64,000 nt of DNA from Sphingomonadaceae bacterium (GTDB taxonomy: Bacteria; Pseudomonadota; Alphaproteobacteria; Sphingomonadales; Sphingomonadaceae), in the NCBI GenBank assembly GCA_019239915.1, contig JAFAZF010000001.1, positions 1-64,000 on the forward strand, read 5' to 3'. Below are positions 53,459-62,893 of the stretch, piece after piece (positions within the stretch are counted from its first letter, which is position 1; every line of letters begins with the position of its first letter). Under the pieces are notes generated by a model that was given only the letters and a program-made list of their open reading frames with translations, was not told the DNA's origin and searched no databases. The position numbers were made by a program, and so were the translations under genes.

Positions 53459-54514
53459 TCAGAAATCCACTGCTGCGGTGATCGCCGGCCCCGAGCCGGG
53501 CCGCGCCCTGCCCGCAACCCGCACACGATAATCGGCGGCGATCGTCAGCGTCGCATGATCGACGGGCGCGCGCAGCGCCAGCTGCGGGCCCGCATCGAGC
53601 CGCTTCGCACCGGGTTGCGCCGCACCCCAAACGCCACCGCCCACGGTCAGGCTCGCGCCGCCGCCGAGCCTTGCAGGATAGCCGGCGCGCGCGGAGCCGT
53701 CGGCGAACAGATCGCGCGAACGGATGCCGACGATGCCGGCCTGCGCATAGGCATCGATCCGGAGCACGCCCGGAATCGGTTCGCTATCGACGCCGCCGGC
53801 CGCGCTTGCCTCCCAGGCGCTGCGGCCGCCCCGCGTGACGCGCTCGCGCCGCTCCACCGCGAGCCGGAACGGCACTTGCCGCAGCGGATGCCACTCGATC
53901 CCGCCAGCGACCTCGGCGCCGCTCTGCCCGAGCGGCGTATAGCCCCGCACGAAGGCTGCGAGCGCACCGCTGTCGTCGAGCCGATAGGCGACGCGCGCGC
54001 CGCCCTGGCTACCGCCGATCTCGCCAGCCGGGCCGAGCGCCTTGTCACCGCCGCCGCGCCCGAACAGCCATGCCGACCCCGACCAGCGGGACTGGGACAG
54101 TACCAGCGCCTGCGCGCCCAGCGAAAGCAGAGGCGCGTCGGGCGACGCGTCGCGGCCGGGAGGATCGGGTGCCGGCATCGCGGCGGCGGTCTCCGCCCCG
54201 ACATAGGGCGCGAGCAGAGACGGGATGCCGTCGAGCGCATGATCCATCCGCGCCGGCTTGGACGGTAGCGCCACAGCGGCGGGGCCGGCCATCTTCAAGC
54301 TAGCGATTGCGGGCGGCGCATCGAACGACGCCAGGCGCAGCGGGACGGTCGACAGTGGTGCGGCGTCATCTGGCGCCAGCGGCAACAGCGGCGCTCCCGC
54401 CAGCGCCAGCGGCGGACGGGCACGCAGGCTAAGTCCCTCGAGTGCGGCGACGCGGACGAGCGCCCAGCCGCCGACGACCAGCACGACGAAGCGCAGCGGT
54501 GCCGCGCGTCTCAT
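53459..54514 (-). CDS. Probable outer-membrane beta-barrel partner of NfrB-like protein
   Basis: 351 residues. An N-terminal signal or anchor (LRFVVLVVGGWALVRVAAL) is followed by a low-complexity proline/alanine region to about 150 and then alternating beta strands (ARVAYRLDDSGALAAFVRGY; GGIEWHPLRQVPFRLAVER; GGGASLTVGGGVWGAA) ending in aromatic Phe (ITAAVDF), typical of outer-membrane barrels. It resembles the C-terminal part of phage N4 receptor NfrA. The ATG overlaps the stop of the NfrB-like gene (ATGA), so the two act together. NfrA's N-terminal repeats are missing. Confidence 0.65.
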   Translation of the reverse strand: MRRAAPLRFVVLVVGGWALVRVAALEGLSLRARPPLALAGAPLLPLAPDDAAPLSTVPLRLASFDAPPAIASLKMAGPAAVALPSKPARMDHALDGIPSLLAPYVGAETAAAMPAPDPPGRDASPDAPLLSLGAQALVLSQSRWSGSAWLFGRGGGDKALGPAGEIGGSQGGARVAYRLDDSGALAAFVRGYTPLGQSGAEVAGGIEWHPLRQVPFRLAVERRERVTRGGRSAWEASAAGGVDSEPIPGVLRIDAYAQAGIVGIRSRDLFADGSARAGYPARLGGGASLTVGGGVWGAAQPGAKRLDAGPQLALRAPVDHATLTIAADYRVRVAGRARPGSGPAITAAVDF

Positions 54515-55923
54515 TCGGCGGGGAGCGCCTCGGGAAAGACGTGCGCCGTCTTCTCCCATCGCATCGCCTCGCCGCGCAACTCGCGCGCGTAACTGCAAAG
54601 CGCCCGCCGCGCCGCCATCATCGCGATGAAATTGCCGACGATCATGCGCGGCAGCACGCCGAGCGCCCAGCGCGCGCCATAGGCTTGCGCCACGAAGCCG
54701 GTGCGCATGACGACGCGCCAGAACGCGAGCGTGACGGTGGTCCACGCCAGCCAACCGGGTAGGCCGGGATCGGGAAGCGGGCCGATCCCGATCCAGGCGA
54801 GCACCGTTAGTGTCGCCCACAGCAGCAGCGCACCATAGGCCGCGACCAGGATCAGCGCGGCGAGCAGCGCGCGACGATCGCGCAGGCGCATCCAGTTCTC
54901 GGCGAACCCCGCACTCCAGCCAAGCCGATCCCAGCCGCACAGTGCGATTCCTGCGATCCAGCGCGATTTCTGCCGCACTGCCGCTGCGAAGCTCGCCGGG
55001 AAATGCTCGCGCACTGCGACGAGACCGTGCACGCGCCCGCCCTCCCGCCGGCTCGGCAACCGAACGAACGCGCCCCGGCCGCCCGCCGCACCGATGCGAA
55101 GCCCGAGTTCGTAATCCTCGGTGACGCTGCCGGGATCGAACGGCAGCCCGTCCGCCGCGTCCGCGATCCGGGCGAGCGTGTCACGAGCAATGCCGCAGCC
55201 GACGCCGGCGGAAGGGATCGCCGCGCCGACGGCCTCGCGCACGACGATGAGCTTGCCATGCGCCTCGGCGAACTCGTCGCAATAATGGCCCGAGACCAGC
55301 CGCGCCTCGATCCCACCGCGCTGCGCCAGCGGCAGCACCGGGAACTGCACGAAGTCGAACCGCTCGATCAGCCGATCGAGCACCGCGATCTCGGCGCGAT
55401 GGACGACGTCCTCGGCATCGTGGAGCAGGATCGCCTTGGCAGGAACCCGCTCCAATTCTTCGTCCCGCAGGAGCGCTGTCCAAAGATGATTGAGGCAATC
55501 GGCCTTGTTGGTCGGCCCGGCGTGCGAACAGACTACCGGACGCACGCGGGGGTCGCGCGCGGCCGCGCCGTGGACCAGAGCGATCGTTTCGGGATCGTTC
55601 GGATAGCAGCCGACATAGAGGCGATAGTCTCCGGGTCCGAATTGGGTCAGCGCAGTATCGATCATCGCTGCAATGACGGCCGATTCATCCCACGCCGGCA
55701 CGAATACCGCGATCCGGCCAGGCTGATCGGCCCTCGCGAGCAGATCCGCGGAAGCGCGCGGATGGCGGCTGTAGATGGCGACGCGCCGCCACGACGTGCG
55801 GACCAGCCAGATCAGATCGACGACAAGCTCGTCCAGCCCACCAACGAGGAAGCCGACCGCTGCGAACAGCGCAAGCTCGTGCAGCGCCGCGTGCGCGGCG
55901 ATGACCGTCGCCCCCTCGACCAT
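54511..55923 (-). CDS. NfrB-like inner-membrane glycosyltransferase family 2
   Basis: 470 residues. Membrane helices lie at the N-terminus and in the C-terminal third (about 350-430). The GT2 catalytic domain reads IAVFVPAWDESAVIAAMIDT, then ILLHDAEDVVH with the D-A-E-D metal site, the SVTEDYELGLRIGA acid/base motif and QKSRWIAGIALCGW (QxxRW). The end REL-RGEAMRWEKTAHVFPEA is characteristic of phage N4 adsorption protein NfrB. It probably makes and exports a polysaccharide with its beta-barrel partner. Unlike E. coli NfrB it has no long C-terminal c-di-GMP-binding domain. Confidence 0.87.
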   Translation of the reverse strand: MVEGATVIAAHAALHELALFAAVGFLVGGLDELVVDLIWLVRTSWRRVAIYSRHPRASADLLARADQPGRIAVFVPAWDESAVIAAMIDTALTQFGPGDYRLYVGCYPNDPETIALVHGAAARDPRVRPVVCSHAGPTNKADCLNHLWTALLRDEELERVPAKAILLHDAEDVVHRAEIAVLDRLIERFDFVQFPVLPLAQRGGIEARLVSGHYCDEFAEAHGKLIVVREAVGAAIPSAGVGCGIARDTLARIADAADGLPFDPGSVTEDYELGLRIGAAGGRGAFVRLPSRREGGRVHGLVAVREHFPASFAAAVRQKSRWIAGIALCGWDRLGWSAGFAENWMRLRDRRALLAALILVAAYGALLLWATLTVLAWIGIGPLPDPGLPGWLAWTTVTLAFWRVVMRTGFVAQAYGARWALGVLPRMIVGNFIAMMAARRALCSYARELRGEAMRWEKTAHVFPEALPAE

Positions 55924-56031
55924 CGGACACCCCCCTGAAGGTGAACGATTCCTTACGGAGGCGATTCGATCAACTGTGGATTATCCTGTGGGTAAGTCTG
56001 TGTTCACTTTTTGGTGCACGTGTTGCGGAGA

Positions 56032-56049
56032 TGCACAGAAGTCTGTACA
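56032..56049 (+). promoter_or_regulatory. Probable YefM operator: TGCACA and TGTACA
   Basis: TGTACA (56044-56049) and TGCACA (56032-56037) lie nine bases and further upstream of the antitoxin start with centres 12 bases apart. In E. coli the yefM-yoeB operator has two TGTACA-core repeats spaced 12 bases, bound by YefM, so autoregulation is likely here. Confidence 0.6.
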
Positions 56050-56057
56050 TTAAGAGC

Positions 56058-56312
56058 ATGTACGCCTTCAGCTTCACCGATGCCCGCGCCAACCTCAAGG
56101 CGCTGATGGACCGCGCCGTGGCCGACAAGGCGCCGATCACGATCACGCGCCAGCGCAAGGAAGGCGTCGTGATGATCTCGCAGAGCGAATGGGATTCGAT
56201 CCAGGAAACGCTCTATCTGCTGAGTTCGCCGGCGAACGCGAAGCGGCTGCTCGGTGCGGTCGAGAGGATGAACGCCGGTAAAGGCGAGGAGCACGAGCTG
56301 ATCGAATCGTGA
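56058..56312 (+). CDS. yefM: YefM/Phd family antitoxin
   Basis: 84 residues. The Phd/YefM N-terminal DNA-binding domain starts MYAFSFTDARANLKALMDRA, with APITITRQRKEGVVMISQSE and then the ETLYLLSSPANAKRL segment that enters the toxin in YefM. It should neutralise the following toxin and repress the operon. The stop overlaps the GTG start of the toxin gene by four bases. The start ATG at 56058 is where the family begins. Confidence 0.93.
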   Translation: MYAFSFTDARANLKALMDRAVADKAPITITRQRKEGVVMISQSEWDSIQETLYLLSSPANAKRLLGAVERMNAGKGEEHELIES

Positions 56313-56575
56313 GGATCAGTTTCGACTTCGAGGCTTGGGAGGATTATCTGCAATGGCAGCAGGACGATCCCAAAATCCTTGAACGAATAAATCTCCTCAT
56401 CAAGGAATGTTCGCGCGATCCGCTTCGTGGAATCGGAAAGCCCGAGCCGCTCGGCCAGAACCTTAGCGGATGGTGGTCACGCCGGATCGATCGCGAGCAC
56501 AGGCTGATTTATCGGACGATCGGCAAGGTTGACGCGCAGACGCTGGAGATCATCCAGTGTCGCTTTCACTATTGA
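56309..56575 (+). CDS. yoeB: YoeB/Txe family mRNA-interferase toxin
   Basis: 88 residues. The RelE-fold catalytic residues match E. coli YoeB: Glu46 in [19 protein letters not shown], Arg65 in REHRLIYR, and His87-Tyr88 at the extreme C-terminus (CRFHY). YoeB cuts mRNA at the ribosomal A site. All residues are present, so the toxin should be active and the antitoxin needed. It starts with GTG overlapping the antitoxin stop. Confidence 0.94.
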   Translation: MRISFDFEAWEDYLQWQQDDPKILERINLLIKECSRDPLRGIGKPEPLGQNLSGWWSRRIDREHRLIYRTIGKVDAQTLEIIQCRFHY

Positions 56576-56577
56576 TC

Positions 56578-56601
56578 GGCCCCGCAGTCGCCTGCGGGGC
56601 C
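56578..56601. terminator. Bidirectional hairpin between yoeB and etfA
   Basis: Perfect 10-base arms GGCCCCGCAG and CTGCGGGGCC around TCGC, three bases after the toxin gene and nine before the end of the convergent etfA. There is no T run on either strand, so it is a likely but not standard terminator. Confidence 0.6.
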
Positions 56602-56609
56602 ACACGATA

Positions 56610-57539
56610 TCAAAGCTTCGAGGTCAGCTCCGGCACGAGCTTGAAGAGATCGCCGACGAGGCCGATGTCGGCGATCTGGAAGATCGGCGCGTCTTCGTCC
56701 TTGTTGATGGCGATGATCGTCTTCGAATCCTTCATGCCGGCGAGGTGCTGGATCGCGCCCGAGATGCCGACGGCGATATAGACTTCCGGCGCGACGATCT
56801 TGCCGGTCTGGCCGACCTGATAATCGTTGGGCACATAGCCCGCATCGACCGCGGCGCGGCTCGCACCCACCGCCGCCTTCAGCTTGTCGGCGAGCGGCTC
56901 GATGATCGTGTGGAAGTTCTCGCTGTTCTGCAGCGCGCGGCCGCCGGAGACGATCACCTTCGCCGAGGTGAGTTCCGGGCGCTCCGACTTGGAGACCTCG
57001 GCGCCGACGAAGCTCGAAAGCCCGCTGTCGCCCTTGCCCGCGACGGTCTCGACCGAGGCCGAGCCACCTTCCTTGGCCGCCTTCTCGAAAGCGGTGCCGC
57101 GCACCGTGATGACCTTCTTGGCGTCCGTCGACTGGACGGTCGCGATCGCGTTGCCGGCGTAGATCGGGCGCGTGAAGGTATCGGCGCTCTCGACCGAGAG
57201 AATGTCCGAGATCTGCATCACGTCGAGCAGCGCGGCGACGCGCGGCGCGATGTTCTTGCCGTTGGCGGTCGCCGGCGCGACGAACGCGTCATGGTCCGCC
57301 ATCAGCGCGACGACGAGCGGCGCGACGTTCTCGGGCAGCGCATTGGCATAGGCGGCATCGTCGGCGACGAGCACCTTGGCAACGCCGGCGATCTTCGACG
57401 CGGCTTCCGCGGCGGCGGCGGCACCCTGGCCGGCGACGAGCGCGTGGACCTCGCCCAGCTTCCCGGCGGCGGTGACGGCGGCGAGCGTCGCGTCCTTCAC
57501 GGACGCGTTGTCATGCTCGACGAGAACGAGCACGCTCAT
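56610..57539 (-). CDS. etfA: Electron transfer flavoprotein, alpha subunit
   Basis: 309 residues. The C-terminal FAD domain has [57 protein letters not shown] and [22 protein letters not shown] takes electrons from acyl-CoA dehydrogenases and passes them to ETF-ubiquinone oxidoreductase. The start overlaps the etfB stop by four bases (ATGA), giving an etfB-etfA operon. Confidence 0.96.
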   Translation of the reverse strand: MSVLVLVEHDNASVKDATLAAVTAAGKLGEVHALVAGQGAAAAAEAASKIAGVAKVLVADDAAYANALPENVAPLVVALMADHDAFVAPATANGKNIAPRVAALLDVMQISDILSVESADTFTRPIYAGNAIATVQSTDAKKVITVRGTAFEKAAKEGGSASVETVAGKGDSGLSSFVGAEVSKSERPELTSAKVIVSGGRALQNSENFHTIIEPLADKLKAAVGASRAAVDAGYVPNDYQVGQTGKIVAPEVYIAVGISGAIQHLAGMKDSKTIIAINKDEDAPIFQIADIGLVGDLFKLVPELTSKL

Positions 57540-58285
57540 GCGGCAACTCCCATGTTCTTGAGTTTCTCGACCAGGGCATCGACGTCGGGCACCTTGATGC
57601 CGGCGCTGCGCTTCGCCGGCTCGACGACCTTGAGCGTCTTGAGCCGGGCGGCGATATCAACGCCGTAATCGGCAGGCGTCTTCTGCGCGAGCGGCTTCGA
57701 CTTCGCCTTCATGATGTTGGGCAGCGAAGCATAGCGCGGCTCGTTGAGGCGCAGATCGGTGGTGATGATCGCCGGTGCCTTGAGCGTGACGGTCTCGAGG
57801 CCGGCATCGACCTCGCGCGTGACCTTCACAGTGTCGCCCTCGATCTCGACCTTGGAGGCGAAGGTGCCCTGCGGACGCTCGGTCAGCGCGGCAAGCATCT
57901 GTCCGGTCTGGTTCGAATCGTCGTCGATCGCCTGCTTGCCGAGGATGACCAGCCCGGGCTGCTCCTCGTCGACGATCGCCTTCAGGATCTTGGCGACGCC
58001 GAGCGGCTCGACATCGGTCTCGCTGACGACGAGGATCGCGCGATCCGCGCCCATCGCGAGCGCAGTCCGCAGCGTCTCCTGCGCCTTGGCCGGGCCGACG
58101 GAGACCGCGATGATCTCGGTCGCCGTGCCCTTTTCCTTGAGGCGGATGGCTTCCTCGACGGCGATCTCGTCGAACGGGTTCATGCTCATCTTGACGTTGG
58201 CGAGATCGACGCCGGTGCCGTCCGCCTTGACGCGCGGCTTGACGTTATAGTCGATCACCCGCTTCACGGGCACGAGGACCTTCAT
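57536..58285 (-). CDS. etfB: Electron transfer flavoprotein, beta subunit
   Basis: 249 residues. It starts [20 protein letters not shown]; the family signature is in [20 protein letters not shown], and the AMP-binding site in [20 protein letters not shown]. The end [18 protein letters not shown] is usual. It forms the ETF heterodimer with the alpha subunit just downstream. Confidence 0.96.
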   Translation of the reverse strand: MKVLVPVKRVIDYNVKPRVKADGTGVDLANVKMSMNPFDEIAVEEAIRLKEKGTATEIIAVSVGPAKAQETLRTALAMGADRAILVVSETDVEPLGVAKILKAIVDEEQPGLVILGKQAIDDDSNQTGQMLAALTERPQGTFASKVEIEGDTVKVTREVDAGLETVTLKAPAIITTDLRLNEPRYASLPNIMKAKSKPLAQKTPADYGVDIAARLKTLKVVEPAKRSAGIKVPDVDALVEKLKNMGVAA

Positions 58286-58308
58286 GTTCGCTTCCTTCTG
58301 CTCTCCTC

Positions 58309-58390
58309 GTCATCCCAGTGAAAGCTGGGATCTCGCGCGGCAAGCGGGCGCTTGCGATCGATCGAGACCCCAGCGTTCGCTGGGGTGACG
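58309..58390. repeat. Intergenic repeat between sucC and etfB
   Basis: Two hairpins, ATCCCAGTG-AAA-GCTGGGAT-like and CCCCAGCGTTCGCTGGGG, are joined by TCGCGCGGCAAGC and bounded by GTCAT and GTGAC. The first half matches 51413-51445. It separates the two transcription units. Confidence 0.75.
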
Positions 58391-58399
58391 GAATGGGAT

Positions 58400-59599
<1,200 letters not shown>

Positions 59600-59707
59600 C
59601 GTGGGGGAGACCTCCGTCGGCCGTGGCCGTTATCGGCAATCCGCGGCGGCATCAACCCCGGCGATTGTGCACTGCGGGACGGTTGCGATCGCGACGGCCG
59701 CAGGAAC

Positions 59708-59822
59708 CCGTTCGCACTGAGCAAACTCGAAGTGCGGCCACAGGGCATGCGCTTCGCCTGCGCTCAGCTTGAACGGAGCGCCTCTGTCTGGGGCGTCCTT
59801 CGACTTCGCTCAGGACGAACGG
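59708..59822. repeat. Intergenic inverted repeat near sucC
   Basis: The left arm (59708-59734, CCGTTCGCACTGAGCAAAC-type) and right arm (59797-59822, CTTCGACTTCGCTCAGGAC-type) are imperfect complements. The right arm is nearly the same as the minus strand of 25131-25158. Confidence 0.7.
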
Positions 59823-59841
59823 CTCGTAAATCCCGGGCTCA

Positions 59842-60159
59842 TTACCCCGCGATCGCGCAGCCGAGGCCGGCACGCGTGACGACCTCGACGACGCGCGGAT
59901 CCTGGATCGCGCGCAGCCGATAGAGGAGATCGTCGATCGACATATGGCCGACATCCTCGTGCGGCAGGTTGGCGGCGTGCGCGAGCTCCCTCAGCTGATC
60001 GCGATCCAGCTTGCGGACCAGCTTCTCCGCCATGCAGTCCGCCATCGGCGGCTTGAGCCCGGCCTCGATAAGCTTGTCGCGCACCACGATGCGCGGATCG
60101 ACCGTCGCGCAGGCGGCGAGCGACAGCATCAGGGCCAGCGTGGCAATCCGTCTCATCAT
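59842..60159 (-). CDS. Small lipoprotein, hypothetical
   Basis: 105 residues. The N-terminus RRIATLALMLSLAACATVDP is a lipoprotein signal with the lipobox LAAC. The rest is helical and charged (VVRDKLIEAGLKPPMADCMA; EKLVRKLDRDQLRELAHAAN) with two further cysteines, in ADCM and near the C-terminus in GLGCAIAG, that might form a disulphide. I do not recognise the family. It diverges from crtZ. Confidence 0.7.
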   Translation of the reverse strand: MMRRIATLALMLSLAACATVDPRIVVRDKLIEAGLKPPMADCMAEKLVRKLDRDQLRELAHAANLPHEDVGHMSIDDLLYRLRAIQDPRVVEVVTRAGLGCAIAG

Positions 60160-60224
60160 CGATCCTCAAAACCTCGGCGCCTTTCGCCTCGCTGAACGCC
60201 TGCGCTCCCTATATAGCGCGTGCA

Positions 60225-60722
60225 ATGCCCGTTCTGCCCGGAATCCTGCTGTTCCTGCTCACCATCGCTGCGATGGAGGGCGTCGCCTATGCTGCGCACC
60301 GCTGGGTGATGCACGGACCGGGCTGGTTCCTGCACGCGAGCCACCACGCGCCCCGCACCGGCGCGTTCGAGGCCAACGACCTCTATGCGATGATCTTCGC
60401 GCTGCCCTCGATCTTGCTGTTGGCGGGCGGCGTCCGCTGGAGCTGGTGGCCCGGCTGCACCTGGATCGGTGCCGGCATCGCGGCTTATGGGGCGATCTAC
60501 TTCGGCTTCCACGACTGGCTGGTCCACAAGCGTCTGCAGCACCGGGTCGTGCCGCGCTCGGCCTATCTCAAGCGGATCGTGCAGGCGCACCGGCTGCATC
60601 ATGCCGTCGCAACCAAGGCGGGGACGGTGAGCTTCGGCTTCCTCGTCGCGCCACGCCCGGAGGCGCTCAAGGCCGAGCTCGCGCAGCGCAAACGCAAGGG
60701 CATCCGCGCACCTGTGCGCTAG
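60225..60722 (+). CDS. crtZ: Beta-carotene 3-hydroxylase CrtZ
   Basis: 165 residues. Four membrane segments and the histidine boxes of the fatty-acid-hydroxylase superfamily are present: AAHRWVMHG, HASHHAPRTGAFEANDLY, FHDWLVHKRL and HRLHHAVATK. The enzyme hydroxylates carotenoid rings to give zeaxanthin. It has no clear ribosome-binding site; a TATAGC sits about 12 bases before the ATG, so a leaderless message is possible. crtB and crtI lie nearby on the other strand. Confidence 0.93.
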   Translation: MPVLPGILLFLLTIAAMEGVAYAAHRWVMHGPGWFLHASHHAPRTGAFEANDLYAMIFALPSILLLAGGVRWSWWPGCTWIGAGIAAYGAIYFGFHDWLVHKRLQHRVVPRSAYLKRIVQAHRLHHAVATKAGTVSFGFLVAPRPEALKAELAQRKRKGIRAPVR

Positions 60723-60810
60723 GTCACAACGTCCTTAATTTGCGGATTTCCTTGTGCGTCCGGTCACAGTCGGCGACCGGCGATCCGCCTATCCCAGCCT
60801 TGCGACCCGA

Positions 60811-60876
60811 GGGAGGCAGAGCTTGCTCCGCCTCTCCACCTGGGCCCGGCGGGCTGGCCTCGCCGGGCCCCTTTAT
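60811..60876 (+). terminator. Tandem hairpins after crtZ; terminator, possible small RNA
   Basis: A 10-base-pair hairpin with one mismatch (60813-60834, GAGGCAGAGC arm) is followed by a perfect 10-bp stem, GGGCCCGGCG at 60842-60851 with its complement at 60861-60870, and CTTTAT. The second is a plausible terminator for crtZ. Because the pair is 90 bases from the stop, an independent small RNA ending here is also possible. Confidence 0.5.
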
Positions 60877-60932
60877 CATCGGAACCCGAACGCCGCCCAC
60901 GCGTAGCTGATGCGACTGCAACAGCCGGAGAG

Positions 60933-61142
60933 ATGGGCATGAAGCTTTCGCATCTGATCGCCACGGGCGGCATCGCCATCGCAGCGCTAGCCATGCCCGC
61001 AAGCGCGCAGCGGGGAGCGCACACCGAGACGACGGTGACACCGGTGCACGGTCCGCTCAAGATCCTGCCGCACCACAACCGCAAGATCTGCAAGACGCGC
61101 TGGGTGCATCACCGCCGCGTCAGCAAGTGCTGGTACCACTGA
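60933..61142 (+). CDS. Small exported basic protein, hypothetical
   Basis: 69 residues (67 from the second Met). A signal peptide (KLSHLIATGGIAIAALAMPA, cleavage after SAQ) leaves a mature protein of about 42 residues rich in histidine and basic residues: LPHHNRKICKTRWVHHRRV and KCWYH, with two cysteines. It may bind metal or pair its cysteines. The ATG follows a GGAGAG ribosome-binding site. I know no family function. Confidence 0.65.
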   Translation: MGMKLSHLIATGGIAIAALAMPASAQRGAHTETTVTPVHGPLKILPHHNRKICKTRWVHHRRVSKCWYH

Positions 61143-61173
61143 GCGGCGGCTGACCGCACAAACCTGGCTAGCC

Positions 61174-61247
61174 CGTCGCCTCGACTTGATCCGGGTTCGC
61201 TCTTCATTAGCCGAGAAGCGGGACCCCGGGTCGAACCCGGGGTGACG
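61174..61247. repeat. Intergenic palindromic repeat after crtB
   Basis: It contains the perfect hairpin ACCCCGGGT-CGA-ACCCGGGGT (61222-61242) and related halves (GACTTGATCCGGGTTCGC). It lies at the 3' end of crtB and may end its transcription. Confidence 0.7.
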
Positions 61248-61252
61248 AGCTG

Positions 61253-62188
61253 CTATTTTGGCCGCTCCCAAAGATCCGCTCGCGGCGGATCGCGCCAACC
61301 GCCCCGTCGCGCCGCTTGGACGAACGCGCGCGTAATCCAGCCGAGCTTCGCCCGCTTCGAGGTGGTGACGCGCGCATCCCAGGCGTACGCGCCGCGCGCG
61401 ACGACCTCACGCGCTATGCCGCCGTAGATGCCCGCCGCCGCGAGCACCGCCCAGGCCGATCGGAACGGCAGCGCCGCAGCCCCTTCTCGCGCGCTTGTCT
61501 CAAACGCCTCGGCGCGCTGCCCGAGCCGCTTCGCGAGCACCGCCAGCCTCGTGCGATAAGGCAGCTTCATGTGCTCGCCGGGTGGGATATCCATTTCGGC
61601 GAGCCAGTCGAGCGGCAGATAGCAGCGGCCGACCCCATCATCCTCGCCGATGTCGCGCGCGATGTTGGCGAGCTGGAAGGCCATGCCGAGATCGCAGGCG
61701 CGGTCGAGCACCGCATGATCGTCGGGCGCGATCCCCATCACGATCGCCATCATCACGCCGACGATGCCGGCAACATGATAGCAGTAGCGATAAAGGTCGT
61801 CCTCGCTTCTTGGCCGCCACTCGGCGGCATCGAGCGCGAAGCCCTCGATCAGATCCTCGGCATGGCGCGCCGTGATCCCGCATTCGGCGGCGACGATGCC
61901 GAATGCGTCGAACGCCGCCTCGCCGGTCGGTTCGCCGCGCAGCGCACGATCGGTGAGCACGCGCATCCGCGAGAGCCGCTCCTGCGCATCGGCGACGCGC
62001 GTCATGCCGTGGCCCATCTCCTGCCCGTCGGCAATGTCGTCGCAGGCACGGCACCAGGCGTAGAGCAGCCATGCGCGCTCGCGCGTCGCCGGAGCGAACA
62101 GCCGCGACGCCGCCGCGAAACTCTTGGAGCCGCGCGCAATCGAATTTCGTGCGGCGGCGACAACCCTTTGACGATCAGCGACCGACAT
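61253..62188 (-). CDS. crtB: Phytoene synthase CrtB
   Basis: 311 residues. The enzyme joins two geranylgeranyl-diphosphates to phytoene. The two aspartate-rich motifs are seen as RACDDIADGQ and NIARDIGEDDGVGRCYLPLD, and the conserved SKSFAAASRLFAP and CYHVAGIVGVMM are present. It is on the same strand as crtI and the LOG-family gene, from which a repeat of about 100 bases separates it. Confidence 0.95.
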   Translation of the reverse strand: MSVADRQRVVAAARNSIARGSKSFAAASRLFAPATRERAWLLYAWCRACDDIADGQEMGHGMTRVADAQERLSRMRVLTDRALRGEPTGEAAFDAFGIVAAECGITARHAEDLIEGFALDAAEWRPRSEDDLYRYCYHVAGIVGVMMAIVMGIAPDDHAVLDRACDLGMAFQLANIARDIGEDDGVGRCYLPLDWLAEMDIPPGEHMKLPYRTRLAVLAKRLGQRAEAFETSAREGAAALPFRSAWAVLAAAGIYGGIAREVVARGAYAWDARVTTSKRAKLGWITRAFVQAARRGGWRDPPRADLWERPK

Positions 62189-62193
62189 TCTCG

Positions 62194-62292
62194 CTCATCG
62201 TTTCCGCGTAGGCAGGAATCCATATGGCTGAGTTCACGGTTTCATCGCGATGATGAAGCATATCGATCGCCGCCTGCGCGGGGATGACGACG
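62194..62292. repeat. Intergenic inverted repeat between crtB and the LOG gene
   Basis: The ends CTCATCGTTTCCGCGTAGGC and GCCTGCGCGGGGATGAC are near-complementary, with inner halves ATCCATATGG and CATATCGAT. It is of the same type as 39963-40057. Confidence 0.7.
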
Positions 62293-62311
62293 GAAGGTCT
62301 GGACGGCGCGC

Positions 62312-62893
62312 CTACAGATCGCGCCGCGTCACTTTCGCGAGAGGAGGAGCGGCGGTGAAACACCGGAACTGCCCTAGCAGGCTGTCGAGACATTCCGAAA
62401 CGAGCAGGTTGCGGCGGTGCTTCTCGCGCAGGAAACCCGCCGGCACGAGCCCATCGAGAAAGGCGAGCAGCGGTGCGTAGAAACCGCCGACCTCCAATAT
62501 GCCCACCGGCTTGGCATGATAGCCGAGCTGCGCCCAGCTCAGCGCCTCGAACAGCTCGTCCATCGTACCGATCCCGCCCGGCAGCACGATGAAGCCGTCC
62601 GAAAGCTCGGTCATCCGCGCCTTGCGCTCGTGCATCGTGTCGACCGTCTCCAGCCGCGTGCAGCCGGGGTGCGCCACCTCGGCCGCGACCAGCGCCTCCG
62701 GGATCACGCCGATCACCTCGCCGCCCGCCGCCAGCGCGGCATCGGCGACCTTGCCCATCAGGCCGTTGCGGCCGCCGCCATAGACGACGCCGATGCCGCG
62801 CTCGCCGAGCGTGCGGCCGACCATCGCCGCGGTCTCACCGTGGATCGGATCGGCGCCGGGGCTCGATCCGCAATAGACTGCCAGCCTGTTCAT
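62312..62893 (-). CDS. LOG family protein (TIGR00730)
   Basis: 193 residues. It starts MNRLAVYCGSSPGADPIHG; the GVVYGGGRNGLMGKVADAAL glycine motif and the catalytic LPGGIGTMDELFEALSWAQL identify the LOG (lonely guy) fold. Members remove ribose-5-phosphate from cytokinin or adenosine nucleotides. It overlaps crtI by four bases (ATGA) and lies between crtI and crtB, an order that makes it part of the carotenoid transcript, perhaps by chance. Confidence 0.92.
   Translation of the reverse strand: MNRLAVYCGSSPGADPIHGETAAMVGRTLGERGIGVVYGGGRNGLMGKVADAALAAGGEVIGVIPEALVAAEVAHPGCTRLETVDTMHERKARMTELSDGFIVLPGGIGTMDELFEALSWAQLGYHAKPVGILEVGGFYAPLLAFLDGLVPAGFLREKHRRNLLVSECLDSLLGQFRCFTAAPPLAKVTRRDL

Noticed and set aside
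61222-61242. GGTCGAACCC-type sequence that might be a tRNA T-loop
   Set aside because: It is the centre of a palindromic repeat; no acceptor, D or anticodon stem surrounds it.
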